From Pedobacter sp. Leaf194 (GTDB lineage Bacteria; Bacteroidota; Bacteroidia; Sphingobacteriales; Sphingobacteriaceae), in the NCBI RefSeq assembly GCF_001423945.1, contig NZ_LMPU01000001.1:1113971-1177970 (forward strand): a stretch of 64,000 bases of DNA, given 5' to 3'. Below, one piece after another: positions 61,393 to 64,000 of this stretch. Made by a program: the position numbers and the translations under genes. The stretch's first letter is position 1; each line of letters starts with the position of its first letter. The notes under the pieces are model-generated. The model did no database searches. It was given only the letters and a program-made list of their open reading frames with translations, and was not told the DNA's origin.

Positions 61393-64000
61393 CTAAAACA
61401 ATCCAAGCTGACCTTTTTCGTCAATTTCGATATCATCTGGATTGGTAATCTCAAAATCAACTTTTTTGACAGGTTTTTCTTCTTTTGGCTTTTCAGCTGA
61501 TTTTGGTTCGTCTGTTTTTGTAGGCGCAGACTGGCGTATTTCGGGCACTTCCTCCGCAATTGGTTGTTCGTTAACAACTGGTTGTTGCGGTGCCGCCGGT
61601 TCTGGTTTCCGCTCAAATTTTACTTTGGGTTTCTCCAAAACGATGTTTTCAGCAACTTGCTCAGGTACTAACTGTTCTTCCGTTTCAAGGTTTTCGGCTT
61701 CGTCTTGTTCAACATCATCTACCTCACCAGAAATGTCATTTCCGCCGCCATCCTCAGTTTCTTCTACCTCTTCAACCGAGGTTTCAGGTTCTTGTAAAAC
61801 AACTTTTTGTACGTCATGCGGCGATAAACGATTTCCATTTGCTTTCAATCCTTTTACATCTATCAGATCAGCTAACACCAAATCTAGTGTTTCCGGAATT
61901 TGTGTTTTGCCTTTTAAAACATCTACAACAACTTTGGCTGCTGCATTTGATGTTAAAAACAACAACTTTGATTTTGGCTCCTCACTGATAAAAACAACCT
62001 CTTTGCCATTAGATTGCAATTCGAAATTAAAACGTTTAATGAAATAATTTTGTGCTTTTCCTTCAAAATGCACTGCGGCGAACACCTTTTCAGCATCAAA
62101 CTTTTCAATTAAAATTAAGCCATCATCAAAATGGTTGCTCAATTCGAAAGAGCTTAATTCATAGTAACCGTCTTTATGAATCTGCAGAATTCTATCATCT
62201 CCATCAAACTCGCCAAGGTATTTCCCGCGGCCATCAACATTTAAGCGTTTCAGCAAATCATCATACCAGATTTTCAATCCAGATAAAGTAGAAACACCTT
62301 TAGTTTTTAATATGATTTTTTTAACGGGATATTTAGAAATAATATTTCCCTGCGAACCCCGGCCTTTAATGCCAACTTCGGCAAAATCCTGGTCGAACTG
62401 CAGCTTGCGTAACTTAGAATGCGGTTTTAAAGCCACATTTACCACCTCTGCTTCTCCGTTTGGATTTGCTGTAAAGTATAAAACTTTCGAGCCTTTAGAG
62501 CCCTTCGTTAAGTCGTATTCTTTATCGCGGGTTACGCCCACAACGGCGAAACGTTTAATGTAAGCTGTTCCAGACGAGCCATCTTTATAAATCATATTAT
62601 AAATCGTCCGCTCATCATTTTTCTTAAACACCTGCGCATGTATAATGCCCTTGCCCACAAAAGTTTTGTCGGCCACTTTAGTAATTATACATTTTCCATC
62701 CTCGCGGAAAACAATTACTTCATCAATGTCAGAACAGTCTGCAATAAATTCGTCTTTCCGCAAGCCAGTTCCAATGAAACCATCTTCACGGTTCATGTAA
62801 AGCTTCACATTTGCTAAGGCTACTTTTGATGCTTCAACACGGTCGAACAAGCGAATTTCAGTTTTGCGTTCCCGGCCTTTACTGTATTTATCCTTAAGCT
62901 TTTGAAACCACGCAATAGCGTAATCGGTGAGGTGCTTTAAATGATTTTTTACCACTTTTATTTCATCCTCGAGGTTTTTCATTTGCTCATCAGCCTTCTT
63001 AACATCAAACCTTGTGATGCTACTCATCGGCTTGTCGATTAGCTTTTTAAAATCCTCAGGTAAAATCTCGCGATAAAGAGATGGCTTAAAAGGGTCGAAC
63101 AATAAATGCAAAACGTCAACAACAGTATCAAAATTGGCAGCGTTTTCATATTCAGAATTCTTGTACATGCCCTCCTGAATAAATATTTTTAGTAAAGAAC
63201 TAAAGAAAATTTTCTCCTGCAATTCATGCAACCGAATTTCCAGTTCTTTTTTTAATAAGCTTTTCGTGTGTTTTGTATTTTCAATAAGGATATCATTCAC
63301 ACTCATAAAGTGTGGCTTATCACCCTGAATAATACAGGTATTCGGCGAAATTGAAACCTCGCATGCAGTAAACGCATAGAGTGCATCAATGGTTACATCG
63401 GGCGATATGCCTGGCGCCAGGTGCACAATAATTTCCACATGGGCAGCAGTGCTGTCTTCAATTTTCTTGATTTTGATTTTGCCCTTATCGTTGGCGGCCA
63501 GAATGCTATCAATTACCGAGCTTGTTGTGGTGCTATACGGAACCTCCGTAATTACCAAAGTTTTTTTGTCTTTTTCGGTAATCTTTGCACGTACGCGGAT
63601 TTTACCGCCACGCTGGCCCTCATTGTAGTTCGAAAAATCGGCCATACCACCCGTAAAAAAATCGGGCATAATATTCGGCCGAACGCCTTTCAGGGCTTCA
63701 ATAGAAGCATCTAGCAACTCAATAAAATTGTGTGGCATTACTTTGGTAGCCAAGCCAACTGCAATACCTTCTGCTCCTTGCGCCAATAGCAAAGGGAATT
63801 TAACAGGCAAAGTAATCGGTTCATTATTCCGCCCATCGTAACTTAACTGCCATTCCGTAGTATCCGGATTAAAAACAACTTCGTTAGCAAATTTCGATAA
63901 ACGGGCCTCAATATAACGAGGCGCCGCGGCACTATCACCGGTAATTGGGTCGCCCCAGTTTCCCTGCATGTCAATAAGTAAATCTTTCTGACCAATCTGC
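61393..64000 (-). CDS. parC: DNA topoisomerase IV subunit A, C-terminal part (partial)
   Basis: The minus-strand frame is open to the window edge, so the N terminus is missing. The visible 868 residues begin around LLIDMQGNWGDP and include the active-site block AAAPRYIEARLS with the catalytic Tyr, the PLLLAQGAEGIAVGLATKV segment of the tower, a coiled-coil dimer region, and the C-terminal beta-propeller (blades such as IDEVIVFREDGK and YIKRFAVVGVTRDK). A long acidic, Pro-rich tail ends in EIDEKGQLGLF. The tail and the propeller type fit the Bacteroidota ParC rather than GyrA, which carries the GyrA box. It decatenates chromosomes together with ParE, which lies outside the window. Confidence 0.88.
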   Translation of the reverse strand, partial: QIGQKDLLIDMQGNWGDPITGDSAAAPRYIEARLSKFANEVVFNPDTTEWQLSYDGRNNEPITLPVKFPLLLAQGAEGIAVGLATKVMPHNFIELLDASIEALKGVRPNIMPDFFTGGMADFSNYNEGQRGGKIRVRAKITEKDKKTLVITEVPYSTTTSSVIDSILAANDKGKIKIKKIEDSTAAHVEIIVHLAPGISPDVTIDALYAFTACEVSISPNTCIIQGDKPHFMSVNDILIENTKHTKSLLKKELEIRLHELQEKIFFSSLLKIFIQEGMYKNSEYENAANFDTVVDVLHLLFDPFKPSLYREILPEDFKKLIDKPMSSITRFDVKKADEQMKNLEDEIKVVKNHLKHLTDYAIAWFQKLKDKYSKGRERKTEIRLFDRVEASKVALANVKLYMNREDGFIGTGLRKDEFIADCSDIDEVIVFREDGKCIITKVADKTFVGKGIIHAQVFKKNDERTIYNMIYKDGSSGTAYIKRFAVVGVTRDKEYDLTKGSKGSKVLYFTANPNGEAEVVNVALKPHSKLRKLQFDQDFAEVGIKGRGSQGNIISKYPVKKIILKTKGVSTLSGLKIWYDDLLKRLNVDGRGKYLGEFDGDDRILQIHKDGYYELSSFELSNHFDDGLILIEKFDAEKVFAAVHFEGKAQNYFIKRFNFELQSNGKEVVFISEEPKSKLLFLTSNAAAKVVVDVLKGKTQIPETLDLVLADLIDVKGLKANGNRLSPHDVQKVVLQEPETSVEEVEETEDGGGNDISGEVDDVEQDEAENLETEEQLVPEQVAENIVLEKPKVKFERKPEPAAPQQPVVNEQPIAEEVPEIRQSAPTKTDEPKSAEKPKEEKPVKKVDFEITNPDDIEIDEKGQLGLF

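Noticed and set aside
61442..62047. Plus-strand frames antisense to the topoisomerase tail
   Set aside because: The low-complexity Ser/Thr-rich sequence mirrors the acidic, Pro-rich tail on the real strand.
1..64000. CRISPR array
   Set aside because: No regularly spaced short repeats with unique spacers were seen anywhere in the window.

Overview
The window comes from a Bacteroidota chromosome, most likely Pedobacter or a close relative in Sphingobacteriaceae. The evidence is the SusD/DUF3823/glycosidase locus, the START-like protein, the order ftsX-DUF3098-uppP-truB, the fused ribBA, and Bacteroidota-type RecA, UvrA, LeuRS and topoisomerase IV subunit A. No database search was run; every family name rests on motif recognition.

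Region 1 (1-2.1 kb) holds the 3' end of a GH36-type alpha-galactosidase, cutC, and a broken tcmP. Region 2 (2.1-30.5 kb) is a mosaic accessory island bracketed by two divergent large serine recombinases. The right one runs into a tRNA-Met gene, which is probably the integration target. Inside the island lie an SDR/HxlR pair with a palindromic operator, a ruined PAS-kinase gene, and a collapsed polysaccharide-utilisation locus. In that locus an ECF sigma factor is fused in frame to the C-terminal half of a SusD, followed by a DUF3823 lipoprotein, a GH31 enzyme and a double-GH43 enzyme. Two diverged ~330 bp copies of a recombinase-linked sequence flank this part (3711-4037 and 13742-14069). Next come a complete type I restriction-modification operon (hsdM-hsdS-hsdR, minus strand) and a NACHT NTPase with a C-terminal TOPRIM domain. 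After these is a two-gene unit: a 937-aa protein joining a winged helix, an N6-MTase-like domain, a type I target-recognition domain and a histidine-kinase ATPase, overlapped by a receiver-domain protein. I consider that pair, possibly with the NACHT-TOPRIM gene, the best candidate for an undescribed system. The island also carries dead fragments of a KAP-type P-loop NTPase and a possible HEPN-like gene.

Region 3 (30.4-64 kb) is compact housekeeping backbone: tRNA-Met, START-like protein, LptF/G permease, ribBA, tamB, tsaD, recA, nth, an MFS transporter, an ECF sigma factor, uvrA, a LysE-like exporter, a DUF2157 protein, a Kef-type antiporter, ribF, yitT, truB, uppP, a VapBC-like pair lodged in the cell-envelope cluster, DUF3098, ftsX, a lipoprotein, leuS, and the 3' part of topoisomerase IV subunit A.

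The most striking backbone feature is leuS. It contains, in frame, a ~450 bp insert that encodes a DUF559/Vsr-like endonuclease domain and is bounded by ~30 bp inverted repeats. A second, smaller repeat-derived insert lies just before the KMSKS loop.
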